DNA of 9,527 nt from Anaerolineales bacterium (GTDB lineage Bacteria > Chloroflexota > Anaerolineae > 4572-78 > J111), in the NCBI GenBank assembly GCA_012032575.1, contig JAAUSP010000276.1:1-9527 (forward strand). The letters run 5' to 3'. Under the pieces are notes generated by a model that saw only the letters and a program-made list of their open reading frames with translations, was not told the DNA's origin and did not search any database. Positions within the stretch are counted from its first letter, which is position 1. The number at the start of each line of letters is the position of its first letter. This document shows positions 1-7,180 of this stretch, piece by piece. Both the position numbers and the translations under genes were made by a program.

Positions 1-197
1 GTTGGTCAGCGCCGCGCGTCGCCGGAGTGACCGTCGGCGTCAATGCCGCTGCGGTGTTTCATCGCGCCGACGGCTTGCAGGGCCATTTGCACAATATCGT
101 GCCCGGCCCGGCCGGTCGTCCGGGCGATAAAGCCCACACCGCAGGCGTCGTGTTCAAATTCGGGGCGATATAAGGTTCGTTGGGATAGGTCGGGCAT
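1..197 (-). CDS. Second glutamate synthase large-subunit-type protein, 5' end only, frameshifted
   Basis: This is the N-terminus of a class II (Ntn) glutamine amidotransferase of the glutamate synthase large-subunit family. The ATG at 197 is preceded by a strong G-rich ribosome binding site (AAGGGGGGAA, 4 bases upstream). About 18 propeptide residues lead to the [10 protein letters not shown] motif, where Cys19 would become the N-terminal nucleophile after processing, as in GltB. A KHRSGIDADG segment matches the conserved HRG...TGDGAG region of the family. The frame stops at 6-8 just after SGD. Restoring one base (GACGCGCGG to GACGGCGCGG) would give a GDGAALTN continuation, so a single-base deletion is likely. 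The full gltB lies upstream on the same strand, so this looks like a paralogue with its own promoter. The rest of the gene is outside the window. Family assignment is firm; whether the gene is functional cannot be judged. Confidence 0.8.
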
Positions 198-221
198 AGA
201 TTCCCCCCTTTTTCCGACAGC

Positions 222-279
222 AAAACACCCCGCGCCGGGCCACGTCGCGGCGGCACGGTTTGGGGTTCATGGTTATAAC
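222..279 (-). promoter_or_regulatory. Conserved leader hairpin upstream of the second gltB-type gene
   Basis: On the minus strand this 5' UTR segment can form an outer stem (ACCCC at 266-262 with GGGGU at 231-227) around a 5-bp hairpin (GCCGC at 254-250 with GUGGC at 243-239, 6-base loop). It is followed by GUUUUG. A copy with the same geometry lies upstream of gltB at 6923-6983. The inner stem there is GCCAC/GUGGC, a compatible A-U to G-U change. It could be an attenuator or riboswitch-like element, or simply an intrinsic terminator behind gltD. The same placement in the 5' UTRs of two glutamate synthase genes favours cis-regulation. Confidence 0.5.
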
Positions 280-294
280 AAAACAGGTTGTGAG

Positions 295-323
295 ATTTTA
301 ATTGATTTTGGAGGTTATGTCAT
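295..323 (-). promoter_or_regulatory. Sigma70-like promoter of the second gltB-type gene
   Basis: Reading the minus strand, a -35 box ATGACA (323-318) and a -10 box TAAAAT (300-295) are separated by 17 bases. Each matches 5 of 6 consensus positions. Transcription would begin near 288, giving a 5' UTR of about 90 bases that contains the conserved hairpin. Because the gene has this promoter, it is probably not only read through from gltBD. Confidence 0.5.
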
Positions 324-339
324 CACCCGAATGGGCCAT
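322..339. promoter_or_regulatory. Imperfect palindrome abutting the -35 box (operator candidate)
   Basis: ATCACCC-GAAT-GGGCCAT is an imperfect inverted repeat centred at 330.5, which is 30.5 bases upstream of the first base of the -10 box. A more perfect palindrome of the same core (CCC-N4-GGG) sits at exactly the same distance upstream of the gltB -10 box (centre 7031.5). A dimeric activator at about -42 would fit this position. The regulator is unknown. Confidence 0.4.
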
Positions 340-390
340 TTTGGGGTAAGCAGTGATTTTGTTTTGACTACAGAGGGACTGCTTGGCAGG

Positions 391-444
391 TGATGCGTGA
401 TGCGTGATGCGTGAGAATTTTCACGTATCACGTATCACGCATCA
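391..444. repeat. TGATGCG heptamer repeat hairpin
   Basis: Three TGATGCG units plus TGA (391-414) face an inverted arm (421-444) of TCA, two CGTATCA units and one CGCATCA, around a 6-base GAATTT loop. The arms match except for two positions where one heptamer differs by a single base. It begins 10 bases downstream of the gltD stop codon. There is no U-run, so it is not a classic terminator, though it could stabilise the 3' end of the mRNA. A related hairpin with the same unit lies at 7116-7165. Confidence 0.85.
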
Positions 445-454
445 GGTCTTGGCG

Positions 455-1939
455 TTACGGCAGGTCAGTTGCTCCCATCAAATACCGATCACATTCGCGG
501 GCTGCGCCACGCCCTTCGTTGATGGCCCAGACGACCAAGCTCTGGCCCCGGCGCATATCGCCGGCGGCAAAGACGCCGGGAACGTTGGTGGCAAACTGAC
601 CGTACTCGGCTTTGGCATTGGAGCGCTGGTCACGCTCCACCCCCAGCGGGGCGAGAAGGGTATCTTCCGGTCCCAAGAAGCCCATCGCCAGCAGCACCAG
701 TTGGGCCGGCCAGACTCTTTCGGTGCCGGCTATTTTTTGGGGCGAGGGCGGACCGCCGTTATTGCCCTTAACCCACTCCACCTGCATGGCATGCACCTCT
801 TTGACGCAGCCGTTCTCATCACTTACAAAATGGGTGGGCGTGTACAGATAACGGCGCGGGTCAGCCCCATACATAGCTTGGGCCTCTTCCTGGCCGTAAT
901 CCAATTTATAAACCTTGGGCCATTCCGGCCAGGGATTGTCGGGCTGGCGGGTATCAGGCGGTTGAGGCAGAATTTCGATTTGGGTGACGCTGCGACAGCC
1001 ATGCCGCAGCGACGTGCCGACACAGTCCGTGCCGGTATCGCCCCCGCCGATGACGATGACATCTTTGCCGGCGGCAGAGATGGAAGGCAGGGTTTCATTG
1101 TTATCCAAAAGATTCTTGGTATTGCCGTGCAAAAACTCCATCGCAAAATGAATCCCTTTAAGATTCCGGCCTTCGATGGGCAGGTCACGCGGTTTGGTTG
1201 CGCCGCCACACAGCACCACAGCGTCGAACTCTTGGCGCAGCCGTTCGGCGGGATAATCTTTGCCTATCTCGGTGTTGGTCACAAAGGTGATGCCTTCAGC
1301 CGCCATCAAATCAACCCGGCGCTGAACCACCTGTTTATCCAGCTTCATATTGGGGATGCCGTACATCAGCAAACCGCCAATCCGGTCGGCTCGCTCAAAG
1401 ACTGTCACCCAGTGGCCGGCGGTGTTGAGCTGGGCCGCGCAGGCCAGCCCGGACGGACCGGAGCCAACCACCGCCACCTTTTTGCCGGTTCGTTTGGCCG
1501 ACGGGGTGGGGACCAGCCAGCCTTCTTCAAAGCCTTTATCAATGATGGTACACTCGATGTTTTTGATGGTGACCGGCGGCTCGTGGATGCCCAGGGTGCA
1601 GGAGCCTTCGCACGGCGCGGGGCAGACCCGCCCGGTAAATTCGGGGAAGTTGTTGGTTTTGAGCAGCCGGTCCAAGGCCTGCCGCCACAGCCCGCGATAG
1701 ACCAGATCATTCCATTCCGGGATCAGGTTATTGATCGGGCAGCCGGAGGCCATGCCGCTCAGCAGAGTGCCGGTGTGACAAAAGGGAATGCCGCAGTCCA
1801 TGCAGCGCGCCCCCTGCTGCTGAAGTTTGCTTTCGGCCAGGGGCAAGTGAAACTCCCGCCAATCGTTGATCCGCTCCAGCGGCGCACGGTCGGGCGGCAG
1901 TTCACGCTGAAATTCCATAAATCCGGTCGGTTTAGCCAT
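455..1939 (-). CDS. gltD: Glutamate synthase (NADPH) small subunit GltD
   Basis: The 494-residue beta subunit of glutamate synthase oxidises NADPH on FAD and passes electrons through iron-sulfur clusters to GltB. The N-terminal domain carries Cys46, Cys49, Cys54 and Cys67 and a second set at Cys106, Cys110 and Cys114, the usual two-cluster pattern of the GltD/DPD family. The FAD dinucleotide motif GSGPSG is at 159-164, the NADPH motif GGGDTGTD at 298-305, and the C-terminal FAD motif GVFAAGD at 455-461. The length is normal for the family. The ATG at 1939 has a GAGGAGAAGAA ribosome binding site directly upstream. It lies 46 bases behind gltB in the same orientation, so the two are presumably one operon. 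That gap contains a small inverted repeat. No damage to key residues is seen. Confidence 0.97.
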   Translation of the reverse strand: MAKPTGFMEFQRELPPDRAPLERINDWREFHLPLAESKLQQQGARCMDCGIPFCHTGTLLSGMASGCPINNLIPEWNDLVYRGLWRQALDRLLKTNNFPEFTGRVCPAPCEGSCTLGIHEPPVTIKNIECTIIDKGFEEGWLVPTPSAKRTGKKVAVVGSGPSGLACAAQLNTAGHWVTVFERADRIGGLLMYGIPNMKLDKQVVQRRVDLMAAEGITFVTNTEIGKDYPAERLRQEFDAVVLCGGATKPRDLPIEGRNLKGIHFAMEFLHGNTKNLLDNNETLPSISAAGKDVIVIGGGDTGTDCVGTSLRHGCRSVTQIEILPQPPDTRQPDNPWPEWPKVYKLDYGQEEAQAMYGADPRRYLYTPTHFVSDENGCVKEVHAMQVEWVKGNNGGPPSPQKIAGTERVWPAQLVLLAMGFLGPEDTLLAPLGVERDQRSNAKAEYGQFATNVPGVFAAGDMRRGQSLVVWAINEGRGAARECDRYLMGATDLP

Positions 1940-1950
1940 TTCTTCTCCTC

Positions 1951-1983
1951 ACGTTACAACGTTAACATTCTAACGTTGAACGT
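1951..1983. repeat. Degenerate GTTGAAC-type repeat in the gltB-gltD gap
   Basis: The short intercistronic gap contains GTTGAAC (1975-1981), the same heptamer as in the array inside gltB, together with related units (GTTAACA, TTCTAAC). AACGTTA (1959-1965) and TAACGTT (1971-1977) are an inverted pair with a 5-base loop and flanking ACGTT/ACGT pairing. The hairpin lies just upstream of the gltD ribosome binding site and could influence the GltB:GltD ratio. That role is inference. Confidence 0.5.
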
Positions 1984-1985
1984 CT

Positions 1986-4900
1986 CTAGTTTCCGCCCAC
2001 ACGGGCCTGATCGTTTTTGTTTTGCTCAAAGGCGGCCATGACTGCTTCCTCGCCGCTCAAACCGGCGGCTTCAACTTCGCGGAAGGCAGCCAGCACGCGC
2101 TTGTAATCCTTGGGCATCACTTTGACAAACCTGGGAACGAGTTTGTCCCAGTGAGCCAGCACCCGTTCGGCCAGGGCGCTGTTGGTGTAGTCAAGATGAC
2201 GCTGGATCATCGCTTTGACCTCGTTGATTTCAGCCGCGTCTTCCAGCCGGTCCAGATCAATCATCTCTTTGTTGCAGCGGCGCGGGAAATCGCCGGCGTC
2301 GTCGAGCACGTAAGCAATGCCGCCCGACATCCCGGCGGCGAAGTTGCGCCCGGTACGGCCCAGCACGACCACCCGCCCGCCGGTCATATATTCGCAGCCG
2401 TGATCGCCCACACCTTCAACCACCGCGTGGACACCGCTGTTCCTGACGCCGAAGCGCTCCCCGGCCACCCCGCGAATATAAGCCTCGCCGCTGGTGGCCC
2501 CATAAAAAGCGACATTGCCGATAATGATATTTTCTTCGGCCACAAAGGTCGAGCCTTCAGGCGGGTAGGCAATGATTTTGCCGCCCGACAAACCCTTGCC
2601 AAAATAATCGTTGGCATCGCCTTCCAGGGCCAGGGTCATGCCCTGGGGAATAAAAGCGCCAAAACTCTGTCCCGCTGAGCCGATAAAACGCAGCCGGATG
2701 GTATCTTCGGGCAGGCCGTCCACGCCGTAACGCCGGGTCACTTCGCTGCCCAAAATGGTCCCGACCACCCGATTAACATTGCGAATGGGCAGGGTCGCCG
2801 CCACCGGCTCGCCGTCTTCCAGGGCCGGACGGCACAAATCCAGCAGCACTTGATTGTCGAGGGCTTTATCGAGGCCGTGATCCTGGGCTACCTGACAGGT
2901 GCGGCCCACTTCGGGCGGCGCTTCCGGCTGGTAGAGGATGCTGGAAAAATCAAGCCCCCTGGTCTTCCAGTGATCCACCGCCTGGTTAACTTCCAGCCGG
3001 TCGGTCCGCCCGACCATTTCTTCAATGGTACGGAAGCCCAGTTTGGCCATCCATTCACGCATTTCCTGGGCGATAAAGTGCATAAAGTTGACCACGTGGG
3101 CCGGGTCGCCGCTGAATTTGGCCCGCAGTTCCGGGTTCTGGGTAGCCACGCCGACCGGGCAGGTATCCAAATGGCAGACCCGCATCATCACGCAGCCCAG
3201 CGCCACCAGCGGCCCAGTTGCAAAACCGAACTCCTCGGCCCCCAGCATGGCGGCGATGACCACATCGCGGCCCGTTTTGAGCTGGCCGTCGGTTTCGACC
3301 ACAATCCGGCTGCGCAAATTGTTCAGCACCAGGGTTTGGTGGGTTTCGGCCAGGCCGAGTTCCCACGGCAGCCCGGCATGCTTGATGCTGGTCTGCGGCG
3401 ACGCACCGGTGCCGCCGTCGTAGCCACTGATCAGCACCACGTCGGCGTGACCCTTGGCCACCCCGGCGGCGATGGTCCCCACCCCCACTTCCGAGACCAG
3501 CTTGACGTTGATCCGCGCCCGCGAGTTGGCATTTTTGAGGTCGTGGATCAGTTCGGCCAAATCTTCGATGGAGTAAATATCGTGGTGCGGCGGCGGCGAA
3601 ATTAAACCCACACCGGGCGTCGAGTGGCGCACTTTGGCAATCCAGGGATAAACCTTGCGGCCGGGCAACTGACCGCCCTCGCCGGGCTTGGCGCCCTGGG
3701 CCATTTTGATTTGCAGCTCCTGGGCGTTGACCAGGTATTGGCTGGTCACGCCGAAGCGGCCCGAAGCGACCTGTTTGATGGCGCTGTTGCGCGAGTCGCC
3801 GTTTTCGTCGAGTTCGTAACGGGCCGGGTCTTCACCGCCTTCGCCAGTGTTGCTCTTGCCGCCGATGCGATTCATGGCAATCGCCAGGCTTTCGTGGGCC
3901 TCTTTGCTGATCGAGCCGTAGGACATCGCCCCGGTTTTAAAGCGGCGGCAGATGGACTCAACCGACTCGACCTCTTCCAGCGGAATCGGTTCGGCGGCAA
4001 ATTTGAAGTCGAGCAGGCCGCGCAGGGTAGCCAACTGCTTCGATTGGTCGTTGATCAGGCTGGCGTATTTCTGGAAAATTTTGTAATTGTTGGTCCGGCA
4101 GGCATGCTGGAGCAGGTGAATGGTCTGCGGATTGAACAGGTGATGCTCGCCGTCTTGCCGCCACTGGTAATGGCCGCCCACATCCAGGTTATGGCCGTTC
4201 ACCTGCCGTTCCGGGAAAGCGTGAGCGTGGCGCATTTCCGCTTCGCGCGAAATCACTTCGAGGCCGACGCCGCCAATCCGCGAGGGCGTCCAGGTGAAAT
4301 AGCGATCCACAAATTCCTGGCTCAGGCCCAACGCCTCAAAAATCTGCGCCCCGGAGTAGCTCTGGATGGTCGAAATGCCCATTTTGGACATCACCTTGAC
4401 CACGCCCTTAACCACCGCCTTGACATATTTTTTAACCGCTTCTTCGTAGGTGACGCCGGTCAGCAGCCCCTCATCAATCATCTGGCCGATGGTTTCATAG
4501 GCCAGGTAAGGGTTGACAGCGGTCACGCCATAGCCAATTAAGGTAGCAAAATGGTGAACTTCACGGGGTTCGCCCGATTCCAGGATAAAGCCCACCTGGG
4601 TGCGCGTCCCCTCCCGAATAAGGTGATGGTGCAGCCCCGATACGGCCAACAGGGCCGGGATGGGGGCGTGGTCGCGGTCAACGCCCCGGTCAGACAGGAT
4701 GATGATGTTGGCTTCGTCATTGGCGATAATCCGGCTGGCCTCCTGATACAACTCTTCCATGGCCCGTTCCATGCCTGCGCCGTCTTCCGCCGGGTTGAAC
4801 AGGATCGGCAAGGTGATGGTATTGAAGCCTTCTCGTTCCAGGTGGCGCAGTTTGGCTAACTCTTCGTTGGTCAGGATGGGGTGTCTGAGCTTGATCTGGT

Positions 4901-6656
4901 GGCAGTTTTGCGGCCTCGGCTCCAACAGGTTTTGCTCCGAGCCAATCATCACCTCGGTGGCGGTAATCAACTCCTCCCGGATGGCGTCAATGGGCGGATT
5001 TGTCACCTGGGCAAAAAGCTGCTTGAAGTAGTTGTAGAGCAACTGTGGCCGGTCGGACAGCACGGCCAGCGCCGCGTCATTGCCCATCGAACCCAGCGGC
5101 TCAACTCCATCACGGGCCATTGGGACCAGGATCATGCGCAAATCCTCAAAGGTGTAGCCAAAGACTTGTTGCATCTGGGTCAGGTTTTCGTGGCCGTTGA
5201 AGGTTGAACGTTCAACGTTGAAGGTTGAAGGTTGAAGGTTGAACGTTGAACGTTGAACCTTCAACGCCTCGGGCAGGTCTTCCAGCGTGACCAGATACTC
5301 ATTTAACCACTGCCGATACGGCTGGGCGGTGGCAATTTGCTGTTTGACTTCCTCGTCGCTGATAATGCGGCCGGCGGCGGTATCAATTAAGAGGATACGG
5401 CCCGGTTCGAGGCGGCCTTTGTACAGCACTTGTTCCGCCGGGATGTCGAGCACGCCGACTTCGGAGGCCATAATCACCAGGTCGTCTTTGGTAACGTAGT
5501 AGCGCGAGGGCCGCAAGCCGTTGCGGTCCAGTAACGCGCCCACGCTCACGCCGTCGGTGAAGCCCATCGAGGCGGGGCCGTCCCAGGGTTCCATCAGGGT
5601 GCTGTGATATTCGTAAAAGGCTTTCTTTTCGTCACTCATGCTCTCGTGGTTGGACCAGGGTTCGGGCACCATCATCATCATCGCGTGGGGCAGAGAGCGC
5701 CCGGCCAGCACCAGAAATTCCAGGCAGTTGTCAAACATAGCCGAGTCGCTGCCGTCGTTGTTGATGACCGGCAGGATTTTGGGCAGGTCATCGCCGAAGA
5801 GTTTGGATTGGAAGCGGGTCTGCTGGGCGTAGAGCCAGTTGACGTTGCCGCGCAGGGTGTTGATTTCGCCGTTGTGGATCAGGTAGCGGTAGGGGTGGGC
5901 ACGGTCCCAACTGGGGAAGGTGTTGGTGCTGAAGCGGGAGTGAACCACCGCCAGGGCGGTCTCCATGGCCGGGTTGGACAAATCAGGATAGTATACCTCG
6001 ACCTGCTCCGACGTGAGCATGCCTTTATAGATCAGCGTTTTATAGGACAGGCTGGAGATATAAAACGAGCCGCCCCCGGGAAAACCGCCGTAGCGGATTT
6101 CTTTCTCGGCCCGCTTGCGGATAACGTACAGCTTGCGCTCAAAGGCCATATCGTCCGTGATCGAGTCGCTGCGCCGGATGAAGACCTGGCGCATGGCCGG
6201 TTCGCCTAGCAGCGCTGTCTCGCCCAGCGACCTGTTATCGGTGGGGACGGTGCGCCAGCCGAGGACCTGCTGCCCTTCCTCGGCCACAATCTCATCAAAG
6301 CGGGCTTCGCAGGCACGGCGAGCGGCCTCGTCAACCGGGGTGAAAACCATGCCGACCCCGTACTGGCCGGGCGCGGGCAGGGTGAGGTCCAACCCGGCGC
6401 AAACCTGGCGCAAAAAAGCATCAGGCATCTGCAACAAAATACCGGCGCCATCGCCGGTATTGGGTTCCGCGCCAGACGCGCCGCGGTGAGCTAAATTGCG
6501 CAAAATGGTCAAGCCCTGCTGGACAAGCTGGTGTGATTTGTGGCCTTTGATGTTAACCACAAAACCGACGCCGCAGGCATCGTGCTCAAATTGAGGGTCA
6601 TACAAGCCCTGCTTGGGCGGCAGCCCGGTGTTTTTGGAGCAGTCGTTGGTAGGCAT
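1986..6656 (-). CDS. gltB: Glutamate synthase (NADPH) large subunit GltB
   Basis: A 1556-residue alpha subunit that converts glutamine and 2-oxoglutarate to two glutamates. Domains in order: a propeptide of 27 residues; a class II amidotransferase domain with nucleophile Cys28 in DACGVGF (about 28-430); a central domain (about 500-790); an FMN-binding synthase domain (about 830-1210) with GGTGAS near 1081; the 3Fe-4S cysteines Cys1155, Cys1161 and Cys1166 (C-x5-C-x4-C); and a C-terminal GXGXG beta-helix (about 1290-1490). I chose the ATG at 6656, which has a perfect AAGGAG site six bases upstream. The in-frame GTG at 6683 lies inside a dispersed repeat and is not credible as a start. Residues about 464-487, between the amidotransferase and central domains, are encoded by ten heptamer DNA repeats, giving a heptad peptide ([15 protein letters not shown]). 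Apart from this linker the protein looks intact. It is probably translated first in a gltB-gltD mRNA. Confidence 0.97.
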   Translation of the reverse strand: MPTNDCSKNTGLPPKQGLYDPQFEHDACGVGFVVNIKGHKSHQLVQQGLTILRNLAHRGASGAEPNTGDGAGILLQMPDAFLRQVCAGLDLTLPAPGQYGVGMVFTPVDEAARRACEARFDEIVAEEGQQVLGWRTVPTDNRSLGETALLGEPAMRQVFIRRSDSITDDMAFERKLYVIRKRAEKEIRYGGFPGGGSFYISSLSYKTLIYKGMLTSEQVEVYYPDLSNPAMETALAVVHSRFSTNTFPSWDRAHPYRYLIHNGEINTLRGNVNWLYAQQTRFQSKLFGDDLPKILPVINNDGSDSAMFDNCLEFLVLAGRSLPHAMMMMVPEPWSNHESMSDEKKAFYEYHSTLMEPWDGPASMGFTDGVSVGALLDRNGLRPSRYYVTKDDLVIMASEVGVLDIPAEQVLYKGRLEPGRILLIDTAAGRIISDEEVKQQIATAQPYRQWLNEYLVTLEDLPEALKVQRSTFNLQPSTFNVERSTFNGHENLTQMQQVFGYTFEDLRMILVPMARDGVEPLGSMGNDAALAVLSDRPQLLYNYFKQLFAQVTNPPIDAIREELITATEVMIGSEQNLLEPRPQNCHQIKLRHPILTNEELAKLRHLEREGFNTITLPILFNPAEDGAGMERAMEELYQEASRIIANDEANIIILSDRGVDRDHAPIPALLAVSGLHHHLIREGTRTQVGFILESGEPREVHHFATLIGYGVTAVNPYLAYETIGQMIDEGLLTGVTYEEAVKKYVKAVVKGVVKVMSKMGISTIQSYSGAQIFEALGLSQEFVDRYFTWTPSRIGGVGLEVISREAEMRHAHAFPERQVNGHNLDVGGHYQWRQDGEHHLFNPQTIHLLQHACRTNNYKIFQKYASLINDQSKQLATLRGLLDFKFAAEPIPLEEVESVESICRRFKTGAMSYGSISKEAHESLAIAMNRIGGKSNTGEGGEDPARYELDENGDSRNSAIKQVASGRFGVTSQYLVNAQELQIKMAQGAKPGEGGQLPGRKVYPWIAKVRHSTPGVGLISPPPHHDIYSIEDLAELIHDLKNANSRARINVKLVSEVGVGTIAAGVAKGHADVVLISGYDGGTGASPQTSIKHAGLPWELGLAETHQTLVLNNLRSRIVVETDGQLKTGRDVVIAAMLGAEEFGFATGPLVALGCVMMRVCHLDTCPVGVATQNPELRAKFSGDPAHVVNFMHFIAQEMREWMAKLGFRTIEEMVGRTDRLEVNQAVDHWKTRGLDFSSILYQPEAPPEVGRTCQVAQDHGLDKALDNQVLLDLCRPALEDGEPVAATLPIRNVNRVVGTILGSEVTRRYGVDGLPEDTIRLRFIGSAGQSFGAFIPQGMTLALEGDANDYFGKGLSGGKIIAYPPEGSTFVAEENIIIGNVAFYGATSGEAYIRGVAGERFGVRNSGVHAVVEGVGDHGCEYMTGGRVVVLGRTGRNFAAGMSGGIAYVLDDAGDFPRRCNKEMIDLDRLEDAAEINEVKAMIQRHLDYTNSALAERVLAHWDKLVPRFVKVMPKDYKRVLAAFREVEAAGLSGEEAVMAAFEQNKNDQARVGGN
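5196..5265. repeat. Ten-unit heptamer array inside gltB
   Basis: Exactly ten consecutive 7-base units read on the plus strand: GTTGAAG, GTTGAAC, GTTCAAC, three GTTGAAG, three GTTGAAC, CTTCAAC. Some units are inverted (GTTGAAC/GTTCAAC at 5203-5216; ends GTTGAAGG/CCTTCAAC), so it can fold as a hairpin. Twenty-one bases equal seven codons, so the minus-strand peptide has a seven-residue period with STFN three times. Because 70 is not a multiple of three, neighbouring linker bases must have adjusted for the frame to stay open. Confidence 0.95.
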
Positions 6657-6674
6657 GGGATACTCCTTGAAAAT

Positions 6675-6738
6675 AACCCTCACCCCAACCCCTCTCCCGG
6701 TGGGAGAGGGGAGTCGCGCCAGCGACGGGGTGAGGGTT
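6675..6738. repeat. Cruciform REP-like repeat in the gltB 5' UTR
   Basis: A 12-bp outer stem (AACCCTCACCCC at 6675-6686 with GGGGTGAGGGTT at 6727-6738) encloses a 10-bp hairpin (CCCCTCTCCC 6689-6698 / GGGAGAGGGG 6702-6711) and a 5-bp hairpin (GTCGC 6713-6717 / GCGAC 6722-6726), giving a three-way junction. This sequence type is a familiar dispersed intergenic repeat in many bacteria (from memory). It starts six bases upstream of the gltB AAGGAG site. On the plus strand it is followed by TTTTTC, so it could also act as a terminator in that direction. Confidence 0.8.
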
Positions 6739-6790
6739 TTTCATCGCTGGTGGCGTGCCACGGATTCGTGAACACTGCTAAAAATAGAAA

Positions 6791-6833
6791 TTGGAGATTG
6801 GAGATTGGATAATCTCTCATCTCCAATCTCCAA
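6791..6833. repeat. TTGGAGA heptamer repeat hairpin
   Basis: Two TTGGAGA units (6791-6804) and two TCTCCAA units (6820-6833) form perfect 14-bp inverted arms around a 15-base loop that contains a further partial unit. The architecture is the same as the TGATGCG hairpins but the unit sequence is unrelated. It falls in the predicted 5' UTR of gltB. Confidence 0.85.
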
Positions 6834-6922
6834 TCTCTGTCATATTAAGATAGCCCCGGTCTGAGCTACCACTTTGTAGCAGGCTGGGAAAGGTTAAAAA
6901 AGGTGGACTGAAACTTGTGACA

Positions 6923-6983
6923 CAAAATACCCCGCCGGGCCACTTCCGGGTGGCGCGGTTGGGGGTTTGGTTCACAGGTATGG
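6923..6983 (-). promoter_or_regulatory. Conserved leader hairpin upstream of gltB
   Basis: On the minus strand, ACCCC (6966-6962) pairs with GGGGU (6933-6929) around a perfect GCCAC/GUGGC hairpin (6954-6950 with 6943-6939) with a 6-base CCGGAA loop, followed by AUUUUG. The block GUGGCCCGG...CGGGGURUUUUG and the upstream URUGAACC are shared with the leader at 222-279. It lies just downstream of the predicted gltB start of transcription. The coding start is still about 270 bases further on. Attenuator or riboswitch-like control of glutamate synthase is the simplest guess. It is not a family I can name. Confidence 0.5.
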
Positions 6984-6995
6984 CATTGGGGGCAT

Positions 6996-7024
6996 ATTGT
7001 AGAATAATTGGGGGGAGTTGTAAC
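6996..7024 (-). promoter_or_regulatory. Probable gltB promoter
   Basis: On the minus strand the -10 box TACAAT (7001-6996) lies 17 bases from a weak -35 GTTACA (7024-7019, 4 of 6). The start would be near 6989, giving a 5' UTR of about 330 bases. The weak -35 and the adjoining palindrome suggest dependence on an activator. The spacing to the palindrome is identical in the second gltB-type promoter. Confidence 0.45.
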
Positions 7025-7041
7025 TACCCATTTGGGTAGTT
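7022..7041. promoter_or_regulatory. Perfect palindrome between divergent promoters (operator or terminator)
   Basis: AACTACCC-ATTT-GGGTAGTT is a perfect 8-bp inverted repeat with a 4-base spacer. Its centre (7031.5) would lie at about -42.5 for gltB and -62.5 for the divergent acyl-CoA dehydrogenase gene, typical activator positions if the promoters are right. On the plus strand it runs into TTTTTG and so also resembles an intrinsic terminator, but no plus-strand gene lies upstream. The similar palindrome at 322-339 supports the operator reading. Confidence 0.5.
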
Positions 7042-7058
7042 TTTGTTAAAAATGCAGC

Positions 7059-7087
7059 TTGGTAAATAAACTGAACCGTGCTATGAT
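7059..7087 (+). promoter_or_regulatory. Sigma70-like promoter of the acyl-CoA dehydrogenase-fold gene
   Basis: TTGGTA (7059-7064), a 17-base spacer and TATGAT (7082-7087) form a good promoter, with an expected start near 7094. The TGATGCG hairpin at 7116-7165 then falls in the 5' UTR, about 15 bases before the ATG at 7181. Confidence 0.55.
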
Positions 7088-7115
7088 TAGCGACGTTGAA
7101 TTCTATGAAGGGAAA

Positions 7116-7165
7116 CGTGATGCGTGATGCGTGAGGATTTTTCACGCATCACGCATCACGCATCA
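7116..7165. repeat. TGATGCG heptamer repeat hairpin, second copy
   Basis: A left arm with two TGATGCG units plus flanking bases (7116-7134) is perfectly complementary over 19 bp to 7142-7160. The right arm carries one extra CGCATCA-type unit. The loop is GGATTTT. It shares its unit with the hairpin at 391-444, so the two copies bracket the gltBD operon and its control region. Located in the 5' UTR of the following gene, it may affect its translation. Confidence 0.85.
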
Positions 7166-7180
7166 CAGGTCAAGAAAGTT

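Noticed and set aside
222..279. Known glutamine (glnA) riboswitch
   Set aside because: The upstream-gltB copy has a GGAAGU string, but the second copy lacks it and neither has the other conserved core strings of that class as I remember them.
391..444. CRISPR array
   Set aside because: The repeats are 7-base units without spacers and form one hairpin; no cas genes nearby.
404..2041. Long open frame (545 codons) on the plus strand
   Set aside because: It is antisense to gltD, whose protein is unmistakable with all cofactor motifs; the plus-strand translation has no recognisable domain.
2022..6209. Several plus-strand open frames of 200-305 codons across gltB
   Set aside because: They are shadows caused by high GC at codon third positions of gltB; no ribosome binding sites or family features.
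6654..6683. GTG at 6683 as gltB start
   Set aside because: It lies within the cruciform repeat; the ATG at 6656 has a perfect AAGGAG site and gives a normal propeptide length.
6848..6885. tRNA or T-box remnant on the minus strand (GTGGTAGCTCAG resembles a D-arm)
   Set aside because: No acceptor stem, anticodon arm or T-arm, and no convincing T-box specifier or antiterminator; only a small GCTAC/GTAGC hairpin.
6850..7045. Small RNA on the plus strand ending at the 7022-7041 hairpin
   Set aside because: No convincing plus-strand promoter was found upstream, and the palindrome is better explained as an operator shared with the other glt promoter.
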